The notes beneath the pieces were generated by a model, which worked only from the letters and a program-made list of their open reading frames with translations, ran no database searches and was not told where the DNA came from. From Oscillospiraceae bacterium (GTDB lineage Bacteria; Bacillota; Clostridia; Oscillospirales; Acutalibacteraceae), in assembly GCA_029218825.1 (NCBI GenBank), contig JAQXSC010000075.1, forward strand, positions 1 to 64,000: a DNA stretch of 64,000 nt, given 5' to 3'. The position numbers and the translations under genes were made by a program. This document shows positions 53,460 through 60,623 of this stretch, one piece after another. Positions within the stretch are counted from its first letter, which is position 1; each line of letters opens with the position of its first letter.

Positions 53460-53490
53460 AAATCTCATCCCTAAAAATTTGTATTAATAT

Positions 53491-53519
53491 ATTGTACCAC
53501 AAAGTTCTATACATTTCAA
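53491..53519 (-). promoter_or_regulatory. Promoter of the ABC/DUF1275 operon
   Basis: Minus-strand TTGAAA (53514-53519), 17-bp spacer, TACAAT (53491-53496). Confidence 0.65.
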
Positions 53520-53529
53520 TTACAAACAT

Positions 53530-53558
53530 TTGCAAAGAGTATATTATTATGATAAAAT
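53530..53558 (+). promoter_or_regulatory. Promoter of sfsA-nfo
   Basis: Plus-strand TTGCAA (53530-53535), 17-bp spacer, TAAAAT (53553-53558), 32 bp before the sfsA start and 11 bp from the divergent ABC promoter. Confidence 0.65.
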
Positions 53559-53589
53559 ATATTTCAATATTCACAAAGGTAACAGAGAT

Positions 53590-54270
53590 ATGAAATACAA
53601 AAACATACACAAGGGAATATTCAAAAGCAGACCTAACCGATTTATCGCACAGGTTGAAATTGACGGTGTAAATACTACTGTTCACGTTAAAAACACAGGC
53701 AGATGCAAGGAACTTTTAACGGAAAATGCCACAGTTTTTCTTGAAAAAAGCGACAATCCCCTGCGGAAAACTCAATACGATTTAGTTGCTGTTTACAAGG
53801 GTGACAGGCTTATAAATATGGACAGCCAAGCACCGAATCTTGTTTTCGGCGAATTTCTAAAAAAGAATATTCTTATAAAAAATACTACACAAATAAAACC
53901 GGAGCATAAATTTAACAACAGCAGATTTGACTTTTACGTTGAAGCCGATAATCGGAAAATTTTTCTTGAAGTTAAAGGAGTAACCCTTGAAGAAAATAAT
54001 GTTGTAATGTTCCCTGACGCACCCACCGAAAGAGGACTAAAGCATATTGTGGAACTTGTTGAAGCTCATAAACAAGGCTATGAAACCTACTGCGTATTTA
54101 TTATTCAAATGGAAAACGTAGATTATTTTACACCTAATGCTAAAACTCAGCCTGAGTTTGCACAGGCACTAAAGGACGCTGAAAATTCAGGAGTACACCT
54201 AATTGCCTATGACTGTATTGTTACGGAAAACAGCCTTGAAGTAAATAATGAAGTAAAAATAATTCTATAA
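53590..54270 (+). CDS. sfsA: SfsA family protein
   Basis: 226 residues from ATG 53590. The protein has the SfsA pattern: an OB-like N-terminus (FIAQVEIDGVNTTVHVKNTGRCKELL) and a PD-(D/E)xK-type nuclease fold core (SRFDFYVE-like SRFDFYVEADNRKIFLEVKGVTLEE, with D and E-x-K). E. coli SfsA was described as a sugar-fermentation stimulator and DNA-binding protein; the fold suggests nuclease activity. The ORF starts before the endonuclease IV gene, 12 bp away, so a DNA-metabolism role is plausible. Confidence 0.93.
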   Translation: MKYKNIHKGIFKSRPNRFIAQVEIDGVNTTVHVKNTGRCKELLTENATVFLEKSDNPLRKTQYDLVAVYKGDRLINMDSQAPNLVFGEFLKKNILIKNTTQIKPEHKFNNSRFDFYVEADNRKIFLEVKGVTLEENNVVMFPDAPTERGLKHIVELVEAHKQGYETYCVFIIQMENVDYFTPNAKTQPEFAQALKDAENSGVHLIAYDCIVTENSLEVNNEVKIIL

Positions 54271-54282
54271 AGGAATGATAAT

Positions 54283-55107
54283 ATGTTAAATATAGGATGT
54301 CACTTGTCTGTATCCAAAGGTTTTGAATTTATGGGCAAACAGGCAATAGAACTTGGCGGTAATACCTTTCAATTCTTTACACGTAACCCTCGCGGCGGTA
54401 AGGCAAAGGAAATTGACACAAAGGATACACAGGCTCTTATTAAACTGATGAATGAAAATAACTTTGCAAAAATTCTTGCCCACGCACCCTATACGTTAAA
54501 CCCCTGCTCAAAAGATGAACACACACGAGAATTTGCATTTCAGACTATGAGCGATGATTTAAAGAGAATGGAGTATTTGCCTAATAATCTTTACAACTTT
54601 CACCCTGGCTCTCACGTAGGACAAGGAATCGAAAAAGGAATACAGTTGATTTCTGAGTTGCTGAATACAGTATTGTGGGAGGATATGACTACTACTGTTT
54701 TGCTTGAAACTATGGCAGGTAAAGGAAGCGAAGTAGGCAGTAAATTTCAGGAACTGAAAGAGATTATTGACAATGTTCAACTAAAGGAGAAAATGGGCAT
54801 TTGTCTTGACACCTGCCACGTATTTGACGGCGGATATGATATAAAGGATAATCTTGAAGCAGTCCTTGAGGAATTTGATAAAGTAATCGGAATTGACAGG
54901 CTTAAAGCCATTCACATTAACGACAGTAAAAATCCCATTGAAAGCCACAAGGACAGACACGAAAAAATCGGCGAGGGATATATAGGGATAGAGGCATTTG
55001 AAAGAATAGTAACCCACCCTATTCTAAAGGATTTACCCTTTTATCTTGAAACTCCCAACGAACTTGATGGATATGCAAAGGAAATTGCTCTGCTAAAATC
55101 CTTCTAA
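54283..55107 (+). CDS. nfo: Endonuclease IV
   Basis: 274-residue TIM-barrel AP endonuclease with three metal ions. Conserved metal-ligand segments are [74 protein letters not shown] and LETPNE. The length matches the family. AAAGGA lies 8 bp upstream of the ATG. It is likely co-transcribed with sfsA. Confidence 0.97.
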   Translation: MLNIGCHLSVSKGFEFMGKQAIELGGNTFQFFTRNPRGGKAKEIDTKDTQALIKLMNENNFAKILAHAPYTLNPCSKDEHTREFAFQTMSDDLKRMEYLPNNLYNFHPGSHVGQGIEKGIQLISELLNTVLWEDMTTTVLLETMAGKGSEVGSKFQELKEIIDNVQLKEKMGICLDTCHVFDGGYDIKDNLEAVLEEFDKVIGIDRLKAIHINDSKNPIESHKDRHEKIGEGYIGIEAFERIVTHPILKDLPFYLETPNELDGYAKEIALLKSF

Positions 55108-55170
55108 AAATTGTAACACATATTTCTTTTCTCAATATTATGTAGTGTAAGGGAAAGGAGGAAAGAACTT

Positions 55171-55296
55171 ATGTGGAACAACTGTTTTGGCGGCAATAGT
55201 TGCATTTGGATCATCTTAATTATCCTTATTTTCTGTTGCTGTGGCAACAACAACGGCGGCGATAACTGTGGCTGCGGTAATAACTGCGGTTGCTAA
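55171..55296 (+). CDS. 41-residue Cys/Gly/Asn-rich membrane peptide
   Basis: A short gene with a strong AAAGGAGG site 9 bp before the ATG. The product has a short polar N-terminus (WNNCFGGNSC), one hydrophobic helix (IWIILIILIFCCC) and a C-terminus of CG and NN repeats (GDNCGCGNNCGC). The layout recalls the YjcZ/spore small hydrophobic peptides of Firmicutes, but the nine Cys are unusual. It follows nfo by 63 bp and is closed by a bidirectional terminator. Possible spore-coat or metal-binding role; not established. Confidence 0.7.
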   Translation: MWNNCFGGNSCIWIILIILIFCCCGNNNGGDNCGCGNNCGC

Positions 55297-55307
55297 ATAG
55301 CAAAAAT

Positions 55308-55338
55308 GGGCTACCTCATAAGAGGTAGCCCTAATTCT
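55308..55338. terminator. Bidirectional terminator between the Cys-rich peptide and the amylase
   Basis: A perfect 10-bp stem, GGGCTACCTC / GAGGTAGCCC, with loop ATAA, is followed by TAATTCTTTG on the plus strand and ATTTTTG on the minus strand. Confidence 0.85.
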
Positions 55339-55342
55339 TTGA

Positions 55343-58183
55343 TTATCCAACAGGATTATAACCTTTGGACCAAGTGTATTTTGTACTTGACATTGACAGA
55401 CTGATAGCATTTTCTTCATCAGTACGAGCCCTTGTAGGCTTAAAGGAGTTAAGAGTATTTAAGGAGTCATTAATATCAAGTTCGGTTGTTGTCCAAGTTG
55501 TTCTGTAGAAGGACAAGTTTTTCCAATCCTGCGGAATGTTTGCGTATGCATATACAACCTGATCGTCGGTTTCAGCCTCTTGCTTTATTGTTTCAATAGC
55601 CTCGCCTGTATCATTGTTGTAAATCCACATTTTGCAGCCGTTTGAGAATATTGAGGTTGCGCCGGGATTCTTTGCTACTACATAGAATACCATTTCTCCT
55701 TCAGGAGCAGTAGGAACAGTAGAAGGCGGATCGGTTGGGTCTGGGTCTTGAGAAACATCACCGTAGTGACTTACACCGATTTCATAATCAACGCTAAATC
55801 CTGCGCAGTATTTCTGAATTAGTGTAACGTCCTCAATATTAATCTGCTTGTCGCCGTTTACGTCGGCATTTTTAGATGCAACAGACACAAGTTGCTTTTT
55901 ACCTACAAGTGCCTTTTGGATATATGTTGCATCCTTAATATTTACAATGCTGTCGCTGTCACATTCGCCCAACATTCCGTAAACAGAGCCAAGTGTAAAT
56001 GATGTTTCACCCCACTTGCTTTCAGCGGTAAGAATATGATTTTTGCCGTTAATTGCAAGTATTTTTTTACTTGCCTGTGCCGGATACTGATGACCCTTGC
56101 CGTCGGTAAAGATTGCACCTGAGGTAGTACTCTTTGTCAGGTTTAATTCAACGTCCTTTGTTCCCTCGCCGTCAGGTACTGTAACAGTTCCGTTTACGTC
56201 AGGAATTTCATAGTAGTACAGACCGGTTGCGGAATCGTATTCCATCTTTTCGCCCGGCCAACTGCGGTTGTTTATTGAATAATTATCGTCATTATTATAT
56301 CTGTCAAAAGCGTAGCAATAAACCTCGTCATACTGTGCTTTTGAGTTGTCAAAATACACATACAAGCCTGTATTTGCAGGTTGCAGCTTTTCATAGAAAT
56401 AGGTTACGGTACTTGTTAAATCTCCCTTAACAGCAGTCAGTTTAACAGGGATTTTTTCGCCGTACTCATATCCTGCGCCTACTGTGATTTCTGTTGTTCC
56501 TGTAAATGGAACAGCCTCGCTGTCGCCTATCTGATATGTTGCGGACTCTGCATTTTCAGCAGTAGCGGTAAATGTAAAACTTTCACCCTTAAAGGTTGTG
56601 TTGCCCTTGCTTACTGCAATCTTTGGAGAAACTGCACCGTCATATACAACAGCAATACCTGTTGAGCCCATTTTACCTGTAACAGTACCGTCTTTTACGG
56701 TAAATTCGTTGCCGGTAATTGTATCAATATAACTGCCGTCAGCCATTGTAGTACCGCTGATATTTACGTCAGCATCGTTGCCGTTACAGTTTACGATAAC
56801 AATACCTGTAGTACCGCGCTGGTTGTAAGCCAAATCACCGCTATAGCCTACAGACTCGCTCTCACCTACAAATTTATTGTGAAATTTATTTACTTCTGAA
56901 ACAGCAGTTGACTTCCAACTTAAGTCGCCAACCTCTGACATTAATACACCGGGTCTTGCAAAGTACAATGAAGTAGCATCTTTACGGGAAGCATTTAATG
57001 CCCATGACTTCATAATAACTTCGTTAGATACATTCTTGGTTGAAGACAAACCGCCTGCACCGGAAGTACCTAAATATGTATCGTGAGATTCTGCCCAAAG
57101 AACTGTTTTATCAGCGGCAGCACCGATAAAGGTACCTGTGCCGTTGTTCTTCATCACGTTAGACGCACTCTGTGCGTTGTTCTTATATACATAATTTGTG
57201 ACAGAATCACCCTCACGGTTATCTGTAACACTCATATATTTTGTGTAAAATTCAATTTTCCTATCTTTAACAACAGGATCATCAGAATCATCAGAATCAT
57301 CAGAAAATTTACCTACAGAGTTCAGAATTTCACCGTAATAGAAAAGTTCTTTTCCATCCTGGGTTTCTCTTGCATAATCAGAAGCCGCGCCTAAAACATT
57401 CGGCCAGTAATTAGAAGCATAATCACCGTCGTCAGGAGTTTCAATGTGTTTAGCCGCATCAAAACGGAAACCGTCAACACCGCAGTCAACACATTCCTTT
57501 AACAGTCCTGTTGCCAATTCCTGAATATAATCAGAACCGGTGTTAACAGAAATCAAGTTATTTACATAACCTTGAGTAATTGACTGTGGGTCTGAGTCCA
57601 TAGCATTTTTTGTGCAGAAGTGTAAGTACTTCAATTTGTCTGCATTGTTGGTATTATAATTATCCTTGTAATCGTTATAGATTTCAGGTAATGTGTCAGC
57701 AAGACCATCATAAAGCGTACCAAAATTACCATTTGTATCGTTGGCTAAATGGTTCATTACAACGTCACAAATAATCTTTATGCCGTACTTGTGGGCCTCT
57801 GTGCAAAGTTCGGTTAAATCTTCCTTTGTACCAAGCCATGACTCGTTAGCAATAGAATATGTAAGTGGCTGATAAAGTTTCCAATACTGACCTGTTACGT
57901 CATACCAATGGCCGTAGTTCTTTGGCTGTTGAACAGGAGAGGTCTGTATTGTACTGTAACCAGCCTCTGCAATAGCAGACAGGTTGTCCTTGATTGTGTC
58001 ATATGACCAACAAAAAGCGTGGAGAATAACACCGTCTTGGGTGTTTTTCTGCAGGTTAATTGTTGATGCCTCTGCTCCGCTTGTGTTTTTATCGGTTGTT
58101 ACGGCATTTGCAATAACAGTACAACCGATAAGCATACAGAGTGTTACCACAAGGCACAAAACCTTTAGTAATCCTTTTTTCAT
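55343..58183 (-). CDS. Secreted GH13 alpha-amylase with CBM26-like module, internal dockerin and C-terminal domain
   Basis: 946 residues. A signal peptide (1-27) contains LIGC, so lipoprotein anchoring is an alternative to cleavage after ANA. The GH13 domain (about 50-450) has DVVMNH (139-144), nucleophile D242 in FRFDAAKH, acid/base E285 in YGEILN and D368 in ESHD. A beta domain and an Ig-like region follow (to about 600), then a starch-binding CBM26-like module (about 605-665, YVYFDNS...WPGEKM...YYYEIP). A type I dockerin spans 738-795 with loops at 740-751 and 774-785. A Pro/Asp linker and an unrecognised ~115-residue C-terminal domain follow. The dockerin is thus internal, which is uncommon. 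It should join a cohesin scaffold of an amylosome. Confidence 0.92.
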   Translation of the reverse strand: MKKGLLKVLCLVVTLCMLIGCTVIANAVTTDKNTSGAEASTINLQKNTQDGVILHAFCWSYDTIKDNLSAIAEAGYSTIQTSPVQQPKNYGHWYDVTGQYWKLYQPLTYSIANESWLGTKEDLTELCTEAHKYGIKIICDVVMNHLANDTNGNFGTLYDGLADTLPEIYNDYKDNYNTNNADKLKYLHFCTKNAMDSDPQSITQGYVNNLISVNTGSDYIQELATGLLKECVDCGVDGFRFDAAKHIETPDDGDYASNYWPNVLGAASDYARETQDGKELFYYGEILNSVGKFSDDSDDSDDPVVKDRKIEFYTKYMSVTDNREGDSVTNYVYKNNAQSASNVMKNNGTGTFIGAAADKTVLWAESHDTYLGTSGAGGLSSTKNVSNEVIMKSWALNASRKDATSLYFARPGVLMSEVGDLSWKSTAVSEVNKFHNKFVGESESVGYSGDLAYNQRGTTGIVIVNCNGNDADVNISGTTMADGSYIDTITGNEFTVKDGTVTGKMGSTGIAVVYDGAVSPKIAVSKGNTTFKGESFTFTATAENAESATYQIGDSEAVPFTGTTEITVGAGYEYGEKIPVKLTAVKGDLTSTVTYFYEKLQPANTGLYVYFDNSKAQYDEVYCYAFDRYNNDDNYSINNRSWPGEKMEYDSATGLYYYEIPDVNGTVTVPDGEGTKDVELNLTKSTTSGAIFTDGKGHQYPAQASKKILAINGKNHILTAESKWGETSFTLGSVYGMLGECDSDSIVNIKDATYIQKALVGKKQLVSVASKNADVNGDKQINIEDVTLIQKYCAGFSVDYEIGVSHYGDVSQDPDPTDPPSTVPTAPEGEMVFYVVAKNPGATSIFSNGCKMWIYNNDTGEAIETIKQEAETDDQVVYAYANIPQDWKNLSFYRTTWTTTELDINDSLNTLNSFKPTRARTDEENAISLSMSSTKYTWSKGYNPVG

Positions 58184-58218
58184 AAAAAACTTCCTTTCGT
58201 TTATAAATACTTACTTAT

Positions 58219-58247
58219 ATTATATACAAAATCCACCATATAATCAA
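58219..58247 (-). promoter_or_regulatory. Promoter of the dockerin amylase gene
   Basis: Minus-strand TTGATT (58242-58247), 17 bp, TATAAT (58219-58224), with GAAAGGAAG as the ribosome site before the start at 58183. Confidence 0.75.
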
Positions 58248-58307
58248 GTTGCTAAATCTACAATATTCAGTATAAAATTTTGTCTATACTAACAATATTT
58301 TATTCAA

Positions 58308-58337
58308 TAATTTAAAAGGGCGGTTGATAGCCGCCCT
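58308..58337 (-). terminator. Terminator of the Cys/His-rich peptide gene
   Basis: Minus-strand AGGGCGG / CCGCCCT stem with a 7-nt loop, followed by TTTAAATTATT, 6 bp after the stop codon of the 55-residue peptide. Confidence 0.8.
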
Positions 58338-58343
58338 CCCTAA

Positions 58344-58511
58344 TTAACATTTATGTTCTGTGCAATCTTTGTGATGATGACATTTGCAACAAACACATTC
58401 TACACAGCGGTTTTTACATTCGCATTTCTCTTTTTCTCGGCAATCATCATGACAATGATCGTATTTTTTCACTTCGCAACAATCGCCTCTTGAGCAATCA
58501 TATATTTTCAT
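58344..58511 (-). CDS. 55-residue Cys/His-rich peptide, possible metal-binding
   Basis: A short gene supported by an AAGGGG site 8 bp before ATG 58511, a promoter and a terminator of its own. The peptide has 14 Cys and 6 His in 55 residues, including CECKNRC, CVCCKCHHHKDC and a terminal HKC. It has no signal peptide or membrane segment. This composition suggests metal chelation (metallothionein-like) or a disulfide-rich spore coat component; I do not recognise a family. Its neighbours upstream are a Mn-riboswitch operon with MntP and a CaCA exchanger, which favours a metal role. Confidence 0.75.
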   Translation of the reverse strand: MKIYDCSRGDCCEVKKYDHCHDDCREKEKCECKNRCVECVCCKCHHHKDCTEHKC

Positions 58512-58535
58512 AAGACAAGCCCCTTTTTATTTTCC

Positions 58536-58586
58536 TATCTGTATCTACAGATACTACATTATATGAAACTTTGGGCCTTGTGACAC
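58536..58586 (-). promoter_or_regulatory. Promoter with palindromic operator for the Cys/His-rich peptide
   Basis: Minus-strand GTGTCA (58581-58586), 17 bp, TATAAT (58558-58563). The inverted repeat TATCTGTA-N2-TACAGATA (58536-58553) covers the expected transcription start, the position of a classic repressor operator. The -35 overlaps the last bases of the exchanger gene. Confidence 0.6.
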
Positions 58587-59536
58587 TATCTTATACAAAT
58601 ATACACAGAAAATCCGGCATAGAGCAAGAGCATAATAATGCCCTCTGACCTCTTGATTTTTCCACCTGTCCAAGAGAACAGATAGATTATCAAACTGACC
58701 GCAATAAGGATAATAATATCAATAAGGTTCTCGGTTACAAACGCCATAGGACTTATGGCTGCAGCGGTTCCAAGCACAAATAATATGTTGAAAATATTAG
58801 AGCCGATTACATTACCTAAAGCCATATCAACTTCCTTTTTACGTGCGGCTACAATGGAAGTTACAAGTTCCGGCAGACTTGTACCCAATGCTACAATAGT
58901 AAGACCGATAAGGTTCTGGCTTAATCCGAAACTTTGTGCAATATATGAGGCACCGTCAACTACAAAATCACCGCCGAATTTTATAGCGATACCACCGCCG
59001 ATTATGAATAAAACACACTTCCAGACAGGCAATATTTTATAATTTTCCAGCTGGAGTTGTTCTGTGTTTTTTCGTGCTTTCAAAGCAGAAAAAATCATCC
59101 ACACAATATAACCTATAAAAAGCAGTAAAAATATAATTCCGTCAACTGTTCCAAGTTGATTGCCGAAAAATCCTAACGCCAACAGCAATACTGCACACAA
59201 TATTGAAAGAGGAAACTCTTTTAGCAAGGTATCTCTTTTAATTGATAGAGGTGCAAACAAAGAACAGCAACCGCACACTACAAGCAGATTGAATAAATTT
59301 GACCCCACCGCATTACTGATTGCCAAAGCGTTATTATTTGAAATTGACGCAGTAACGCTTACCGCACACTCCGGCAGGCTTGTACCCATTGCAACAATGG
59401 TAAGACCTATGATAATTGATGGTACTTTTAGCCTTTTTGCAACCGATGAACTGCCGTCAACAAAAAAGTCAGCGCCCTTTATAAGTAACACAAAGCCTAA
59501 AAGCAATAATAAAACAGACTTAATAATTTCAAACAC
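58586..59536 (-). CDS. CaCA-family sodium/calcium-type exchanger
   Basis: 316 residues and about ten membrane helices in two inverted halves. The two alpha repeats carry GTSLPECAVSVTAS with NAVGSNLFNLL, and GTSLPELVTSIVAARKKEVDMALGNVIGSNIFNI. I take GTG 59536, because AGGAGG lies 7 bp upstream; a TTG two codons earlier is too close. It is 15 bp after mntP, hence in the same Mn-riboswitch operon, so Mn or Ca efflux is likely. CaCA genes are known members of yybP-ykoY regulons. Confidence 0.9.
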   Translation of the reverse strand: MFEIIKSVLLLLLGFVLLIKGADFFVDGSSSVAKRLKVPSIIIGLTIVAMGTSLPECAVSVTASISNNNALAISNAVGSNLFNLLVVCGCCSLFAPLSIKRDTLLKEFPLSILCAVLLLALGFFGNQLGTVDGIIFLLLFIGYIVWMIFSALKARKNTEQLQLENYKILPVWKCVLFIIGGGIAIKFGGDFVVDGASYIAQSFGLSQNLIGLTIVALGTSLPELVTSIVAARKKEVDMALGNVIGSNIFNILFVLGTAAAISPMAFVTENLIDIIILIAVSLIIYLFSWTGGKIKRSEGIIMLLLYAGFSVYICIR

Positions 59537-59551
59537 AGCCAAACCTCCTAC

Positions 59552-60148
59552 CTAAAAATTAATAACTCCTAAACCCTCAAGCAAAATTTTTAAACCAATC
59601 AAAACAAGAATTAAGCCACCTACAAATTCAGCCTTATTCTTATACTTGGTACCAAAAAAGTTGCCGATATAAACACCAATAAGTGAAATTATAAAAGTGA
59701 CAACGCCGATAATAGAAACGGAACAGGTAGCCTTTGATATATTATACCCTAAAAATGCAAATGTAACACCAACCGCCAAAGCGTCAATGCTTGTAGCAAA
59801 GGCAAGTATGATAAGTTCCTTTATTTTGGGAGGTTTATCTGTACCGTTATCATCCTCATTATTTGAATGAAAAGACTCGTAAATCATTTTTCCGCCGATA
59901 AAAGTAAGCAACGCAAAGGCAATCCAATGGTCAACACTTTCAATATACTGTTGAAAACCTATACCAAGCAAGAATCCGATAAAGGGCATTAATGCCTGGA
60001 AACCGCCGAAAAACAGCGCAATAAGAAAGGCGGTTTTTTTCTTAACCTTTGTCATTGAAAGCCCTTTTGACACGGACACCGCAAAGGCGTCCATAGCAAG
60101 ACCTAACCCAAGCAATATCCATTCAAAAATCAAACCTATATCATACAT
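59552..60148 (-). CDS. mntP: Putative manganese efflux pump MntP
   Basis: 198 residues with six membrane helices in two repeats. AMDAFAVSVSKGLS (first repeat) and TSIDALAVGVTFAFLG (second) contain the conserved Asp residues of the MntP/DUF204 family. The start ATG 60148 gives the usual length; an in-frame ATG 39 codons upstream would add a segment unlike MntP and has no ribosome site. The gene lies downstream of a yybP-ykoY-type riboswitch, which senses Mn2+ and commonly controls mntP, strongly supporting the function. Confidence 0.93.
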   Translation of the reverse strand: MYDIGLIFEWILLGLGLAMDAFAVSVSKGLSMTKVKKKTAFLIALFFGGFQALMPFIGFLLGIGFQQYIESVDHWIAFALLTFIGGKMIYESFHSNNEDDNGTDKPPKIKELIILAFATSIDALAVGVTFAFLGYNISKATCSVSIIGVVTFIISLIGVYIGNFFGTKYKNKAEFVGGLILVLIGLKILLEGLGVINF

Positions 60149-60200
60149 ACTCTCACTACTTTCAAGATAATTATATTCATAATTTGCGAAAAACATAACA

Positions 60201-60298
60201 TAGCACAACGTTGTGCTAATAACAAGAAAGCGTGCGTATCTTGTGCGTACGCTTTCTTTAGCCATCGCTCGTGCGCACGCAGACGCAACTGAGCGGGC
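60201..60298. repeat. Cluster of three inverted repeats in the mntP leader
   Basis: Three consecutive inverted repeats fill 98 bp. They are the perfect 18-bp palindrome TAGCACAACGTTGTGCTA (60201-60218); a 15-bp stem from AAGAAAGCGTGCGTA to TGCGTACGCTTTCTT (60224-60258, loop TCTTG); and an imperfect GC-rich stem from GCCATCGCTC to GAGCGGGC (60261-60298). The middle stem is fully paired only in plus-strand RNA, where two positions are G-U; on the minus strand they are C-A mismatches. The segment is more GC-rich than its surroundings, and the element may be an inserted palindromic unit. Confidence 0.65.
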
Positions 60299-60401
60299 AA
60301 TATAAATAATTTTTTATTCGATAGGTAAATCAGATGAATTTACACTTCTTCAAAATTTTTCCAAGTACCAATAATTTTGTCAATAATAAGAAACTTCCTA
60401 T

Positions 60402-60440
60402 CAAATAAAAAGCCCATGTGTGCAAAAAGCACACATGAGT
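60402..60440 (-). terminator. Expression-platform terminator of the Mn riboswitch
   Basis: Minus-strand CATGTGTGC-TTTTT-GCACACATG hairpin, then GGGCTTTTTATTTG. It follows the aptamer directly. The CATG in its 5' arm can also pair with the CATG at the 5' end of the aptamer, so ligand binding could prevent termination. Confidence 0.85.
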
Positions 60441-60533
60441 CTCGTTCTTTAAGATTCGCCAGATGCAACAAGCATCAGGATGTTGACAAACCACACTTTG
60501 TTGTGCGAACTACTCCCCCATGGGATATCTAAT
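60441..60533 (-). promoter_or_regulatory. yybP-ykoY (manganese) riboswitch aptamer
   Basis: On the minus strand the leader has the conserved elements of this class in order: GGGGGAGTAG (60510-60519 region), a paired GCAC...GTGTG arm, GTCAACATCCTGATGC, a GCATC loop, and a 3' GAACGAGACT. The order, the GGGGAGUAG signature and the location upstream of mntP leave little doubt. A transcription-ON response to Mn2+ is expected from the overlapping terminator. Confidence 0.9.
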
Positions 60534-60541
60534 TCTTCTAC

Positions 60542-60570
60542 ATTATAACAGAAAAGGTAAAATATGTCAA
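60542..60570 (-). promoter_or_regulatory. Promoter of the riboswitch-mntP operon
   Basis: Minus-strand perfect consensus: TTGACA (60565-60570), 17 bp, TATAAT (60542-60547). It begins only a few bases after the terminator of the upstream amylase gene. Confidence 0.9.
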
Positions 60571-60574
60571 GCAC

Positions 60575-60603
60575 ATATAGAAAGGCTCCCAAAAGGGAGC
60601 CTT
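60575..60603 (-). terminator. Terminator of the amylase operon
   Basis: Minus-strand AAGGCTCCC-TTTT-GGGAGCCTT stem followed by TCTATATG, 20 bp after the amylase stop codon. The U tract is short, and the next promoter starts within 5 bp. Confidence 0.7.
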
Positions 60604-60623
60604 AATATAATTTATGAAAGGAA

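Noticed and set aside
60149-60265. N-terminal extension of MntP by 39 residues
   Set aside because: It is translated across palindromic repeats, has no ribosome site and is unlike the family; the usual MntP length starts at 60148.
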